Of a stretch of 64,000 bases of DNA, positions 9,656 to 17,709 are shown one piece after another. Location of the stretch: positions 62,001 to 126,000 of the forward strand of contig JAVBKV010000040.1 of the NCBI GenBank assembly GCA_031553885.1, in the 5' to 3' direction. The notes beneath the pieces are model-generated. The model did not search any database, had not been told where the DNA came from, and worked only from the letters and a program-made list of their open reading frames with translations. Position 1 is the first letter of the stretch; each line of letters opens with the position of its first letter. The translations under genes were made by a program, and so were the position numbers. The stretch comes from JAVBKV01 sp031553885. GTDB taxonomy: Bacteria; Bacteroidota; Bacteroidia; Bacteroidales; Azobacteroidaceae.

Positions 9656-9754
9656 AATAATTCTTTGTGTAATTTGTACAAAACGTGTACCGTTTTTTGT
9701 TAAAAATATGCTTCGCATATTGTCCGGCTTACAGAAGATGGTTGTCGTATTAAT

Positions 9755-9795
9755 TAAAAAAGAGGCTGCCTGCATTTTTTGAGAGACAGCCTCTT
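9755..9795 (-). terminator. intrinsic terminator of the 9818-10702 gene
   Basis: A 9-bp stem AAGAGGCTG/CAGCCTCTT, followed on the minus strand by a T-rich tail, 22 bases after the stop codon. Confidence 0.85.
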
Positions 9796-9817
9796 GGCGG
9801 TTTTTTATAGATTTAGA

Positions 9818-10702
9818 TTATTCCTCGTCTGTTTCCGGATTAAATACATTAATTGTGACACCCCACACTTTGAATTCAGACATGGTAAAGAATACCGTAT
9901 TATTGTTTGTCTTATTTACATTGATCCGGATCCGGTTGAATGGTTTAGAAGATTGGATCACCGGAGAAGTATAATCATTTACAGCCGCATCGACAGGTAA
10001 ATTATCTGCCGGATTAGCAAAATTCCGGATCAAAAACCAATCGTTACCATCCGTACTTCCCATCAGGTCAAAATCAATCGGACGGTTGTTGTTATTCTGA
10101 GTACGACGGTGAAAATAGATCTTACAATTGTCAATTGTCTTATTCAGATTGGCCTGCAGCCAGTACGGTGCGGTAAAACTCACCGACCAGGCAGTATGGA
10201 AGAATGTTCCGGTATCCCCGTCCAACAGGTTGGCAATCGGTCCTTCAGAAGGCTCCTGGGCATTTGTACTTAAATCAGCCGTTTTCAATGCAATCTGGGT
10301 ATCGGTGTAAGTAGTCATTATTTCAGCCGCTTCTGAAGCTGTCTTTATAACCTGAGCTTCTCCGGATGTTTCCGTATCACTTACCGGAGTCAGGGTAAAA
10401 GAATACTCATTATACCGGGCCCTGGTTTCGGGAATAATCAAGCTGTCGGTATAAGCGCTTGTTAATTTCTGGATGTTTTTCTTCGTACGCGGATCGTAAT
10501 AATTAACTCTCACGTATTTGATATTACTGTCGGCCGCAGGAAGGTCCCAGCGCAGGGTAATCTGTCCCGGGGATGTTTCGGCAGTCAGGTTGCTCAGTGA
10601 TCCTGGTACAACTTTCGAATCATCATCATCGTTACAGGAACTAATGATCATTGCTACTGATAAATAGAATAAAAAAGTTTTCAAATTAATTTTTTTAAGC
10701 AT
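9818..10702 (-). CDS. lipoprotein with fibronectin-III-like and discoidin (F5/8 type C)-like domains
   Basis: A surface lipoprotein: signal peptide with lipobox Cys in MIISSCNDDDD. A fibronectin-III/DUF4959-like domain follows (about residues 35-125, TAETSPGQITLRWDLP). The C-terminal half (about 150-285) has the shape of an F5/8 type C carbohydrate-binding domain (NLLDGDTGTFFHTAW, YWLQANLNKTI, FNRIRINVNK, FTMSEFKVWG). Such proteins usually bind glycans at the cell surface beside a SusC/SusD pair, but none is present here. The ATG at 10702 is chosen; the upstream frame would need a TTG. Followed by its own terminator. Confidence 0.85.
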   Translation of the reverse strand: MLKKINLKTFLFYLSVAMIISSCNDDDDSKVVPGSLSNLTAETSPGQITLRWDLPAADSNIKYVRVNYYDPRTKKNIQKLTSAYTDSLIIPETRARYNEYSFTLTPVSDTETSGEAQVIKTASEAAEIMTTYTDTQIALKTADLSTNAQEPSEGPIANLLDGDTGTFFHTAWSVSFTAPYWLQANLNKTIDNCKIYFHRRTQNNNNRPIDFDLMGSTDGNDWFLIRNFANPADNLPVDAAVNDYTSPVIQSSKPFNRIRINVNKTNNNTVFFTMSEFKVWGVTINVFNPETDEE

Positions 10703-10725
10703 AATTTTCAATTTTTAAGTTAAAT

Positions 10726-10733
10726 AAAATGTA
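10726..10733 (-). promoter_or_regulatory. -7-like element of the discoidin lipoprotein gene
   Basis: TACATTTT within CATACATTTTATT, the sequence also found before the adjacent lipoprotein gene. No good -33 element is visible. Confidence 0.35.
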
Positions 10734-10814
10734 TGATTATCATACTTTTATGAACTGTAATTGTTCGTTCTAACAAATTCAAAATATATGCCGTATTTCG
10801 TTAATTAAAAATTT

Positions 10815-11927
10815 TTATCCTCTTTTTTGATAACTTAAGATTGCCCAGGAAATAAAAAATACCGCAAAGCAACTGATCGCACCCAACTGGGGTAGAATGT
10901 CACCCAGTCCGCTTCCTTTCATGTAAACCAACCGGATAATTTCTACAAAATAACGGACCGGGTTGAAGCGTGTAACGATTTGAGCCCATTCCGGCATGCT
11001 GCTGATCGGTGTGAATAATCCGCTCAGTAGAAAGAAAATGATCATGAAAAAGAATGCAACGAACATGGCCTGTTGCTGGGTATTGGAATACGTGGAAATG
11101 ACCAGCCCGGCACCCAGGAACGCCAACAGGTAAAAAAAAGCGAAAAGATAGAGTATGAATACGTTTCCGGAAGGAAAGAGTCCATAAACCAGCCAGGCGA
11201 CAAACAATCCGATGGTAAGGATGACGAATCCGATGACCAGGAAGGGGATCAGCTTTCCCAGGATAAATGTAGTCTTGGAAACAGGTGTTACATTGATCTG
11301 TTCAATGGTTCCGATTTCTTTTTCTTTAACAATATTCATGGCTGAAAGTACGCCTCCGATCAGTGTAAGTAACATCACCAGGATACCGGGTACCATGAAG
11401 TTGCGGTAATTCATTTCAACGTTATACTTGAAATAGGGGGTTACACGGATCGTGTTGACTAATTCCAGTTGAGGAACTTTTTTCAGTAGGACGTTCTGAT
11501 TGAATCCGGCGATGATCTGTCCGATATAAGCAGAACCCAATCCGGCTTTTTGCCCGTTGACCGCATTGACGGAAAGCATCAGGTCGGTCTGGCGATCCCG
11601 GATCAGGTTGTTTTCAAAGTCGTGTGGAATTTCCAGAATCAGGTCTGCCTGGTTTTTTTCTATGGAAAGCATGGCTTTATCGTATGAATCCGAATAGTCT
11701 GTCAACCGGAAATAGCCCGAGGAAACAATCTGCCCGGTCAATAGTCTGGAATAACTGCTTTGATCGTTGTCGACCACGCTGAGCGAAATATTTTTTTGCT
11801 CAAACGTCGCCGCCCAGGGCAGGACCAGTAACTGGATCACGGGTAAAGCCATGATTATTTTCAAAATGGTTTTATCCCTGACTATTTGCAGGAATTCTTT
11901 TTGCAGGAGGTATTTAAGCTGTCTCAT
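10815..11927 (-). CDS. ABC-2 type efflux permease, second subunit
   Basis: A membrane subunit of an ABC-2 exporter, about 370 residues in YbhR/YhhJ style: one N-terminal TM segment (ILKIIMALPVIQLLVLPW), a large extracytoplasmic domain, then five TM segments from about residue 185. The loop IVKEKEIGTIEQINVTPV is the conserved ABC-2 cytoplasmic motif. The ATG at 11927 is chosen: it forms a 4-nt ATGA overlap with the preceding permease, and the upstream frame has no homologous sequence. Last gene of the efflux operon. Substrate unknown; homologous systems export drugs or other amphiphiles. Confidence 0.93.
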   Translation of the reverse strand: MRQLKYLLQKEFLQIVRDKTILKIIMALPVIQLLVLPWAATFEQKNISLSVVDNDQSSYSRLLTGQIVSSGYFRLTDYSDSYDKAMLSIEKNQADLILEIPHDFENNLIRDRQTDLMLSVNAVNGQKAGLGSAYIGQIIAGFNQNVLLKKVPQLELVNTIRVTPYFKYNVEMNYRNFMVPGILVMLLTLIGGVLSAMNIVKEKEIGTIEQINVTPVSKTTFILGKLIPFLVIGFVILTIGLFVAWLVYGLFPSGNVFILYLFAFFYLLAFLGAGLVISTYSNTQQQAMFVAFFFMIIFFLLSGLFTPISSMPEWAQIVTRFNPVRYFVEIIRLVYMKGSGLGDILPQLGAISCFAVFFISWAILSYQKRG

Positions 11928-13039
11928 AACCTGTTTTTGAAGCGTTTGATACTGGCGATAAGTAAAATAACGGTCATTCCCAGTAAAATGGAAAGCGGAC
12001 CGAGAATGGAGCCGATTCCCAATCCTTTGATCATGACGTCTTTGATGGCTATAATAAACCACTTGGCCGGAATGATATTCGATATGATCCGGAGAATCCA
12101 GGGCATATTTTCAACCGGGAAAACGAGTCCGGAAAGCAGGAGGGTGGGGAGCATCAATCCCGCTCCGGAAATCAGCATGGCAGCCTGCTGGGTATTGGTT
12201 ACCGAAGAAATCAGCATTCCCAGGGAAAGTGCAGAAAGTGTGAACAGGATACTCAGGAACAAGACCAGCAACGGATTTCCTACGATCGGAACATGCAATA
12301 CTGTGTTGGAGAGCAATAAGATCATCAGTACATCGACAATGGCGATCATCAGGTAGGGAACAGCCTTGGCCAGTACGATGAAAACTGGTTTGATGGGCGA
12401 TACCAACAAAATTTCCATGGTCCCCTGTTCTTTTTCCTTGACAATGGAAATCGATGTCATCATAGCGCAGATCAACATCAGAACCAACCCCATGATTCCG
12501 GGAACAAAATTATATGCACTCTTCAGTTGCGGATTATAAAGCATTTTGACTTCGGTCCGTATGATGTAGGGGACCGGATTCCCGTTCAGCTTTTGAGTAA
12601 TCAGGCTTTGCTGATACTGCATAATGATTTGTTGGGCGTATGCGGTTACGGTCGAAGCTTCGTTGGGATCGGAGGCGTCAGCCAGGATTTGCAGCTGGGC
12701 TTCTCCGGTCCGGTACAGATCATCGCTGAACCCTGAAGGTATGACGATGGCCAGTTTGCTTTCTCCTTTCCTGAAATGGTCTTCGATTTCATCAAAAGAC
12801 CGAAGGGTGGCTTTCAGGTTAAAAAAAGCACTTCCGTTCAGTTCTTCGACGATTTTCCGGGAGGATATGCTTTGAGACTGGTCGAATACAACAAAAGGAG
12901 TATTGTTGATTTCCGTTGTGATGGCAAAACCGAAAATAATCAGTTGTACCACAGGCATCGCCAATAACATCATCATGGTACGTACATCCCGGAAAATGTG
13001 GTAGAATTCCTTTTTTATAAAAGCGGTAAACTGATTCAT
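11924..13039 (-). CDS. ABC-2 type efflux permease, first subunit
   Basis: 371 residues with the same topology as the following gene: an N-terminal TM, an extracytoplasmic domain (about 50-175) and five C-terminal TM segments. It contains the conserved loop IVKEKEQGTMEILLVSPI. It resembles YbhS of E. coli. It overlaps the ATPase gene before it and the permease after it by ATGA, so translation is likely coupled and the two permeases probably form a heterodimer. Confidence 0.93.
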   Translation of the reverse strand: MNQFTAFIKKEFYHIFRDVRTMMMLLAMPVVQLIIFGFAITTEINNTPFVVFDQSQSISSRKIVEELNGSAFFNLKATLRSFDEIEDHFRKGESKLAIVIPSGFSDDLYRTGEAQLQILADASDPNEASTVTAYAQQIIMQYQQSLITQKLNGNPVPYIIRTEVKMLYNPQLKSAYNFVPGIMGLVLMLICAMMTSISIVKEKEQGTMEILLVSPIKPVFIVLAKAVPYLMIAIVDVLMILLLSNTVLHVPIVGNPLLVLFLSILFTLSALSLGMLISSVTNTQQAAMLISGAGLMLPTLLLSGLVFPVENMPWILRIISNIIPAKWFIIAIKDVMIKGLGIGSILGPLSILLGMTVILLIASIKRFKNRL

Positions 13040-13770
13040 GTGTTTTTGGCTTTTCTGGCCAGCGACTGGAAAACTTCATCCATACTGGCGGCATTAAACG
13101 ATTTCTTAAGTTTTTCGGGAGTATCCAGGGCTTCGATCCGCCCGTCGACCATAATGGAAACCCGGTCGCAGTATTCGGCTTCATCCATGTAATGTGTGGT
13201 GACGAAGACCGTGATTCCCTTTTCTGTTGCCTGATAGATCATTTCCCAGAATTTGCGTCGTGCAATCGGATCTACTCCTCCGGTGGGTTCATCCAGGAAT
13301 ACGATTTGAGGATGATGGAAAATAGACACGGCAAAAGCTACTTTTTGCTTGATTCCCAGCGGAAGGGACCGCACCAGCAGGTTTTGTTCTCCCGTTAGTT
13401 CCAGTTCGGCTACGGTTTCGTCGGTTTTCTTCCGGATAGCCTGGTCGCTCATTCCGTAGATACCACCGAAGAGCCGCATGTTTTCCCGGATGGTCAGGTC
13501 GTCATACAAGGAAAATTTCTGACTCATGTAGCCGATGTTTTGTTTGATTTTATCAGATTCTTTGTTGATATCGAATCCGGCTACTTTTCCGCTTCCCGAG
13601 GTAGGAGTGAGCAGCCCGCAAAGCATCCGCATGGCCGTTGTTTTACCGGCACCGTTAGCACCAAGAAACCCGAAAATTTCCCCTTTCGAAACTTCGAACG
13701 AGATATTGTTTACGGCAATAAAACTACCGAAACGTTTAGTGAGATTAGTTGTTTGTATTACAGGATTCAT
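13036..13770 (-). CDS. ABC exporter ATPase, second nucleotide-binding subunit
   Basis: Cytoplasmic ATPase of the exporter, about 244 residues. Walker A GANGAGKTT near residue 40, Walker B IVFLDEP, D-loop GGVDP and an intact H-loop His in TTHYMDEA. The signature motif is degenerate (LPLGIKQK instead of LSGGQ). The ATG at 13770 is preferred over the longer frame because it makes an ATGA overlap with the preceding ATPase gene. It corresponds to the second half of the fused E. coli protein YbhF. Confidence 0.93.
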   Translation of the reverse strand: MNPVIQTTNLTKRFGSFIAVNNISFEVSKGEIFGFLGANGAGKTTAMRMLCGLLTPTSGSGKVAGFDINKESDKIKQNIGYMSQKFSLYDDLTIRENMRLFGGIYGMSDQAIRKKTDETVAELELTGEQNLLVRSLPLGIKQKVAFAVSIFHHPQIVFLDEPTGGVDPIARRKFWEMIYQATEKGITVFVTTHYMDEAEYCDRVSIMVDGRIEALDTPEKLKKSFNAASMDEVFQSLARKAKNT

Positions 13771-14636
13771 CGTGTCATCAATTCTATGAAACAATCTTCG
13801 ATTCCCGGATCGATCGGGCGTATTCCGGGGATATCCCCGGGTTGGTTGTTGAACGTTACATGCAGGTGTTCTCCAAAAATATAGGCGGATTCCACAGCGG
13901 GATCTTTCCTCAGTTTTTCGAGTAAGCGGTAATTGTTGTCCGCTTTTACGGCATAGATTTTTTTCGGATAACCGGCTATGATTTTTTCCGGAGTATCGAC
14001 AGAAAGAATGTTGCCGTGCTGGATCAGTGCAATCCGGTCACACAAAACCGCTTCGTCCATGTAAGGAGTAGAAACCAGAATCGTGATCTGCTCTTTTTTC
14101 AGCCGTCTCAGCATTTCCCAGAATTCTTTCCGGGAGACCGGGTCAACTCCGGTAGTAGGCTCATCGAGAAACAATACTTTCGGTTTGTGGATCAGGGCAC
14201 AGCACAATGCCAGTTTTTGTTTCATACCACCTGAAAGTTTTCCGGCTTTCCGATCTTTGAATGGCTCGATCTGGACATAAATATCCCGGATGAGATCGTA
14301 GTTTTCTTCGATGGAAGTATGAAATACCTGTGCGAAAAAATCCAGGTTTTCCCGGACCGAAAGGTCTTGATACAAAGAAAAGCGTCCCGGCATGTAACCG
14401 ACAATCTGCCGGATTTCCTTGAACTGGCTGACGGTGTCCAGTCCTTCCACGGTTGCCGTTCCGCTGTCCGGAATCACCAGGGTTGTCAGGACGCGGAACA
14501 AACTTGTTTTTCCTGCACCGTCCGGGCCGATCAGACCGAAAAGTTCTCCATTGTCTATTTCCAGGGAAATGTTTTTCAGGGCCTGAATCTCACCGTATTG
14601 AATGGAAATATCACGGATTGAAATCGACGTCTCCAT
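13767..14636 (-). CDS. ABC exporter ATPase, first nucleotide-binding subunit
   Basis: 289 residues. Walker A GPDGAGKTS (37-45), canonical signature LSGGMKQK, Walker B VLFLDEP, but the H-loop His is replaced by Pro (VSTPYMDEA). A C-terminal extension of ~70 residues follows the ATPase core. It matches the first half of YbhF, where the H-loop also tends to be lost. Its start overlaps the end of the HlyD-family gene by 26 nt. With the next ATPase it would form one consensus and one degenerate ATP site. Confidence 0.93.
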   Translation of the reverse strand: METSISIRDISIQYGEIQALKNISLEIDNGELFGLIGPDGAGKTSLFRVLTTLVIPDSGTATVEGLDTVSQFKEIRQIVGYMPGRFSLYQDLSVRENLDFFAQVFHTSIEENYDLIRDIYVQIEPFKDRKAGKLSGGMKQKLALCCALIHKPKVLFLDEPTTGVDPVSRKEFWEMLRRLKKEQITILVSTPYMDEAVLCDRIALIQHGNILSVDTPEKIIAGYPKKIYAVKADNNYRLLEKLRKDPAVESAYIFGEHLHVTFNNQPGDIPGIRPIDPGIEDCFIELMTR

Positions 14637-15597
14637 ACATCCCTATTTTTATAAGATCATCTGTGTTTTCAACTGCTATTTTGATTGCATAGACGAGGTT
14701 TTGACGCTCGTCTTTGGTCTGAATGGTTTTCGGAGTGAATTCCGCTTTGTCAGAAATCCAGGCCACTTTGCCGGTATAGGTTTTATCTTCTTTACCGGAG
14801 TTGATGAAAACAGTCGTTTTTTGTCCCAGTTTCACTTTTTCCAACTGAGAGGAAACAATGTAGGCCCTCAGGAACAGATTTTTTGTGTCTGCGATTTTGT
14901 ACAGCGGTTTACCGGGAATAACGATTTCCTTGGCTTCTGCGTATTTATTCAGGACCGTTCCGTTGATGGGATTGATAATCCGGCATTTGTCCAGTTGATC
15001 CTGTATTTGAGCGATTTGCAGTTCGTACGACATGCTTTCTTCGTTCAGGCTGTTGACGGAAGTGGATAGCGAATTGATCTGGGCTTCCAGTGTTCCTTTC
15101 AGGACCATTAATTGAGATTCGGCGTCGTCGACCTGTTTTTGAGTAGCCGCATTGGCTTTAAGCAGTTTCTGAACCCGGGATTTTTCCAGTTCCGCTTTCC
15201 GGATTTGTTCTTTTGTAGCTGAAATCTGGATGCCGATATTAGGTCTCCGGGCACTTATGGCTTTTTGTGCCATTTCCAATTGGAGTTTTTTCAGGTACAA
15301 TTGTGTGCTGTCGACATAACCGACGTATTTTCCCTGTTCCAGTACATCACCCTCGATCAGATCGAAAACTTCCAGCTTGCCGGATGCTTCCGAAGATATA
15401 ATCACTTCGGTGGCTTCAAATGTTCCGGAAGCATCGTGATTGAACTGATTGCGTTTACAGGCACTCAATGTTAACAATCCTGCCAATAATATCCAACCGT
15501 ATTGTTTCCAAGGGTTTACACCCGTGGCTATTGATATTTGTCCGCTCTGCGGACAGATGGTAGGTATAAATCCTTTTATTTTTTTCATTGCCTTCAT
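14611..15597 (-). CDS. HlyD-family periplasmic adaptor lipoprotein with a repeat inserted in the signal peptide
   Basis: Membrane fusion protein linking the ABC exporter to a TolC-type channel. It shows a lipobox (LLTLSAC, Cys47), a first lipoyl half (VIISSEASGKLEVFDLIEGD), a long coiled-coil hairpin (about residues 95-215), a second lipoyl half and a beta-barrel domain, as in E. coli YbhG. The N-terminus is abnormal: after MKKIKGF come about 24 residues (IPTICPQSGQISIATGVNPW) encoded by a REP-like DNA segment, pushing the hydrophobic core to residue ~33. A second ATG at 15588 is possible. The gene sits 12 nt after tolC. Confidence 0.9.
   Translation of the reverse strand: MKAMKKIKGFIPTICPQSGQISIATGVNPWKQYGWILLAGLLTLSACKRNQFNHDASGTFEATEVIISSEASGKLEVFDLIEGDVLEQGKYVGYVDSTQLYLKKLQLEMAQKAISARRPNIGIQISATKEQIRKAELEKSRVQKLLKANAATQKQVDDAESQLMVLKGTLEAQINSLSTSVNSLNEESMSYELQIAQIQDQLDKCRIINPINGTVLNKYAEAKEIVIPGKPLYKIADTKNLFLRAYIVSSQLEKVKLGQKTTVFINSGKEDKTYTGKVAWISDKAEFTPKTIQTKDERQNLVYAIKIAVENTDDLIKIGMYGDVDFNP
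15508..15575. repeat. REP-like element inside the hlyD signal-peptide region
   Basis: Two mini-hairpins, GGGT-TTAC-ACCC and TCCGC-TCT-GCGGA, lie 20 nt apart. They encode residues foreign to a signal peptide. The 4-nt TTAC loop recurs in the queF/queC spacer (AGGC-TTAC-GCCT at 60551). I infer a dispersed repeat family. Confidence 0.55.
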
Positions 15598-15609
15598 TTT
15601 TTCATTATT

Positions 15610-16881
15610 TTAATTTCCTTGAATATTATTGTAATTATAGATGTTCATTAAATATTGGACTTCGTGGAGAATCTTCGCTTGCCGGGACTGGCTTTCGGCA
15701 TTGATGTCCCGGACCAGGTCGTTGACGGTGTAGACACCGTTTTCGTATTTGCTTTCGGCAGCCGTTTTGACCCGGTTACGGAGGGTGATGATCTCGTCGT
15801 CCTGTTTCATCAGATTCCTGAATTTCTGAATTTCGTTGTAGACTTGTGTCAGTTGCAGATGGGTGTTGAATTTGAAGGTTTCCTCCTGGATGTTCACGAT
15901 GTTTTTCTGAATGTCAAGCTGGTGCTTCTCATTGCTTTTGGTATACAGGTTGCTGAAATTCCAGGATAATTTGATGCCTCCCAATGCGTAGGGCTCAAAA
16001 GAGTTGGATAACATATTCAGTCCGGGTTTTCCATATCCGCCCTGGACAAATAATCCGAATCTGGGATTGTTTTTGGCTGTGATCGAGCTTTCCTGAATAT
16101 CAAAAAGCCTGCGTTGGCTGTCGAATAATCCGATTTCAGGCCGTCCGATAACAGCCAGTGGATCGACTGGTTGTTCCACGGGCTTACCCAGCACGGTTTG
16201 TTCCGTGATTTTTTCATGAATAATCGCTGAAAGCATTTCGGTATAGGCTTTTCTGAAGGTGTTTAATTCAATCCGTTTTTGTTCTGTATTCAGTATTTCC
16301 ACCTGAATGGCATCCACATCGGAAGAAGTTCCGGTGCCGTTTTCCAGAAATGCTTTTGTCATCTTCAAGCTATTCTGCAGGTCGGTTTCAAGAATATCCA
16401 ACTGGTTGAGTTGTTCATCCAGTGTGAGAATTCCGAAAAAGAGCTGATTGACCCGTTCCCTTAACGCATAAAGATTTACTTCGATATTTTGTTTGTCTAC
16501 CTCATTGGAAGCTGTTGCAATCTTCTTTTGTGAGCGGATCATACCTCCGTCCCAGATCGTTTGAGTAGCATCGATCGTTACTTTGTACTGGTCTTTGTCC
16601 ATAGAAGGAACATCTATTCCAGGTAATTGGATCGGCAGGCTGACCACATCCGACTGATAAGTAGCCTGCCCGTTCAGGGAAACCTGAGGGAGGTAGCTTT
16701 TGGAAAGATTGGAAAGGTTGTATTCCTTCGATTGATCGATCAATCCGAACTGCCGGATCAGGGGGTAGTTGTTCCTCGCTTTTTCCTGACATTCTTCGAT
16801 GGTCAACCTCATTTGGGCTGAAAGTGGATTTCCCAGCGAGACCATCCATATGATCATAATAAAAAAACGGTTTGTTCTCAT
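15610..16881 (-). CDS. TolC-family outer membrane efflux channel
   Basis: 423 residues with a signal peptide ending at LSAQ, followed by the usual TolC repeat structure: two long helical hairpins (about 30-200 and 225-420) with strand segments such as SYLPQVSLNGQATYQ and NPRFGLFVQGGYGKPG. It forms the trimeric outer-membrane duct of the exporter encoded downstream. First structural gene after the TetR regulator (21-nt gap), 12 nt before hlyD. Length and layout are usual for Bacteroidetes OEPs. Confidence 0.94.
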   Translation of the reverse strand: MRTNRFFIMIIWMVSLGNPLSAQMRLTIEECQEKARNNYPLIRQFGLIDQSKEYNLSNLSKSYLPQVSLNGQATYQSDVVSLPIQLPGIDVPSMDKDQYKVTIDATQTIWDGGMIRSQKKIATASNEVDKQNIEVNLYALRERVNQLFFGILTLDEQLNQLDILETDLQNSLKMTKAFLENGTGTSSDVDAIQVEILNTEQKRIELNTFRKAYTEMLSAIIHEKITEQTVLGKPVEQPVDPLAVIGRPEIGLFDSQRRLFDIQESSITAKNNPRFGLFVQGGYGKPGLNMLSNSFEPYALGGIKLSWNFSNLYTKSNEKHQLDIQKNIVNIQEETFKFNTHLQLTQVYNEIQKFRNLMKQDDEIITLRNRVKTAAESKYENGVYTVNDLVRDINAESQSRQAKILHEVQYLMNIYNYNNIQGN

Positions 16882-16902
16882 ATTTTTATTCGTTGTATAG
16901 GT

Positions 16903-17514
16903 TTATAACCGGACCATGCTTTTTATCCACACCGGAATTAGTTTTCTTCTTTCTTCCACAAATTGCCGGAATTCGCTTTCCTGAATATGGGTTATGGATT
17001 GAAGCATCGGTTTAGCAATAAAAGGAAAAATAGTCATAGAAATCGCATTGATAATGAAGTGGAAAGGGTTGATATTTTCCATGCCGATCTTTTGCAGGTG
17101 TTCTTTGATTTGGCGGAAAATGAATACTTCTTTCAATACCAGGTGGGAAATTCCTACTTTTTGTTTAAATTTTTCGGGATTTGCCTGTATTTCTCCCAAT
17201 AGAAAAAGCGGAATTTGCGGATTTTCCAATAAAACGTCAGTGTATAAATTGACAATTAAATCGATTTTTTCCAATAAGGAAGTGGTTTCATTATTCGCAG
17301 TGATTATAATTTTACTGAGTATTTGTTTCAGGCTTTCTTCCATGACGATTTCGAACAGTTTTTCCTTACTCCGGTAATAATAGTTCAATAGTGCCAGGTT
17401 GATACCTGCTTCTTCTGCAATATCACGGGTACGGGTTCCTGCAAATCCTTTCTGAAGGAAGATCTTCCGAGCAGCTTCCTTTATTTTTTCTTCCGTGCTG
17501 ATGTCTTTTTCCAT
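16903..17514 (-). CDS. TetR-family regulator of the efflux operon
   Basis: 203 residues from the ATG at 17514. The N-terminal HTH is typical (EEKIKEAARKIFLQKGFAG, TRDIAEEAGINLALLNYYYRSKEKLF), followed by an all-helical ligand domain similar to CecR/YbiH, which controls ybhGFSR in E. coli. It is first in the operon, so likely an autoregulating repressor that responds to an exported compound. A longer frame starting at 17541 is rejected because that codon lies inside the predicted -7 element. Confidence 0.94.
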   Translation of the reverse strand: MEKDISTEEKIKEAARKIFLQKGFAGTRTRDIAEEAGINLALLNYYYRSKEKLFEIVMEESLKQILSKIIITANNETTSLLEKIDLIVNLYTDVLLENPQIPLFLLGEIQANPEKFKQKVGISHLVLKEVFIFRQIKEHLQKIGMENINPFHFIINAISMTIFPFIAKPMLQSITHIQESEFRQFVEERRKLIPVWIKSMVRL

Positions 17515-17538
17515 AATGATAAAATTAATTTGATTGTG

Positions 17539-17570
17539 CAAAGGTAAATTGATCTTTTGAATAAAACAAA
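17539..17570 (-). promoter_or_regulatory. promoter of the TetR-efflux operon
   Basis: TACCTTTG (17539-17546) with TTTG (17567-17570) 20 nt upstream on the minus strand: a near-perfect Bacteroidetes primary promoter. An imperfect inverted repeat, TCAATCA/TGATTAA, just upstream could be the TetR operator; that part is speculative. Confidence 0.8.
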
Positions 17571-17631
17571 TATTTCAATCAATTATTTTAAACAAATGAT
17601 TAATTTTAAAATATAATATAAAACAATTAAT

Positions 17632-17661
17632 AAAAAAAAGCCCCACGCTGACGCATGGGGC
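17632..17661 (-). terminator. intrinsic terminator of the GH2/PHP-lipoprotein operon
   Basis: Stem GCCCCA/TGGGGC (extended by GC/GC across one mismatch, loop TGAC), followed on the minus strand by eight T residues. Confidence 0.88.
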
Positions 17662-17709
17662 AATGGAGATTACGGCGCTATGCGCCTATGGGGCGGTGAT
17701 TGTTGGGTG
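17662..17709. repeat. REP-like segment between stop codon and terminator
   Basis: A GC-rich stretch containing the mini-hairpin GGCGC-TAT-GCGCC (17674-17686), unlike the surrounding A/T-rich DNA. Possibly a relative of the repeat in hlyD, to which it shows similar short-stem architecture. Confidence 0.4.

Noticed and set aside
13771..13794. Longer N-terminus for the second ABC ATPase
   Set aside because: The ATG at 13770 forms the ATGA overlap used throughout this operon; the extra residues are not family-like.
14611..17514. RND-type efflux system
   Set aside because: HlyD and TolC proteins are followed by two ABC ATPases and two ABC-2 permeases, not by an AcrB-like pump.
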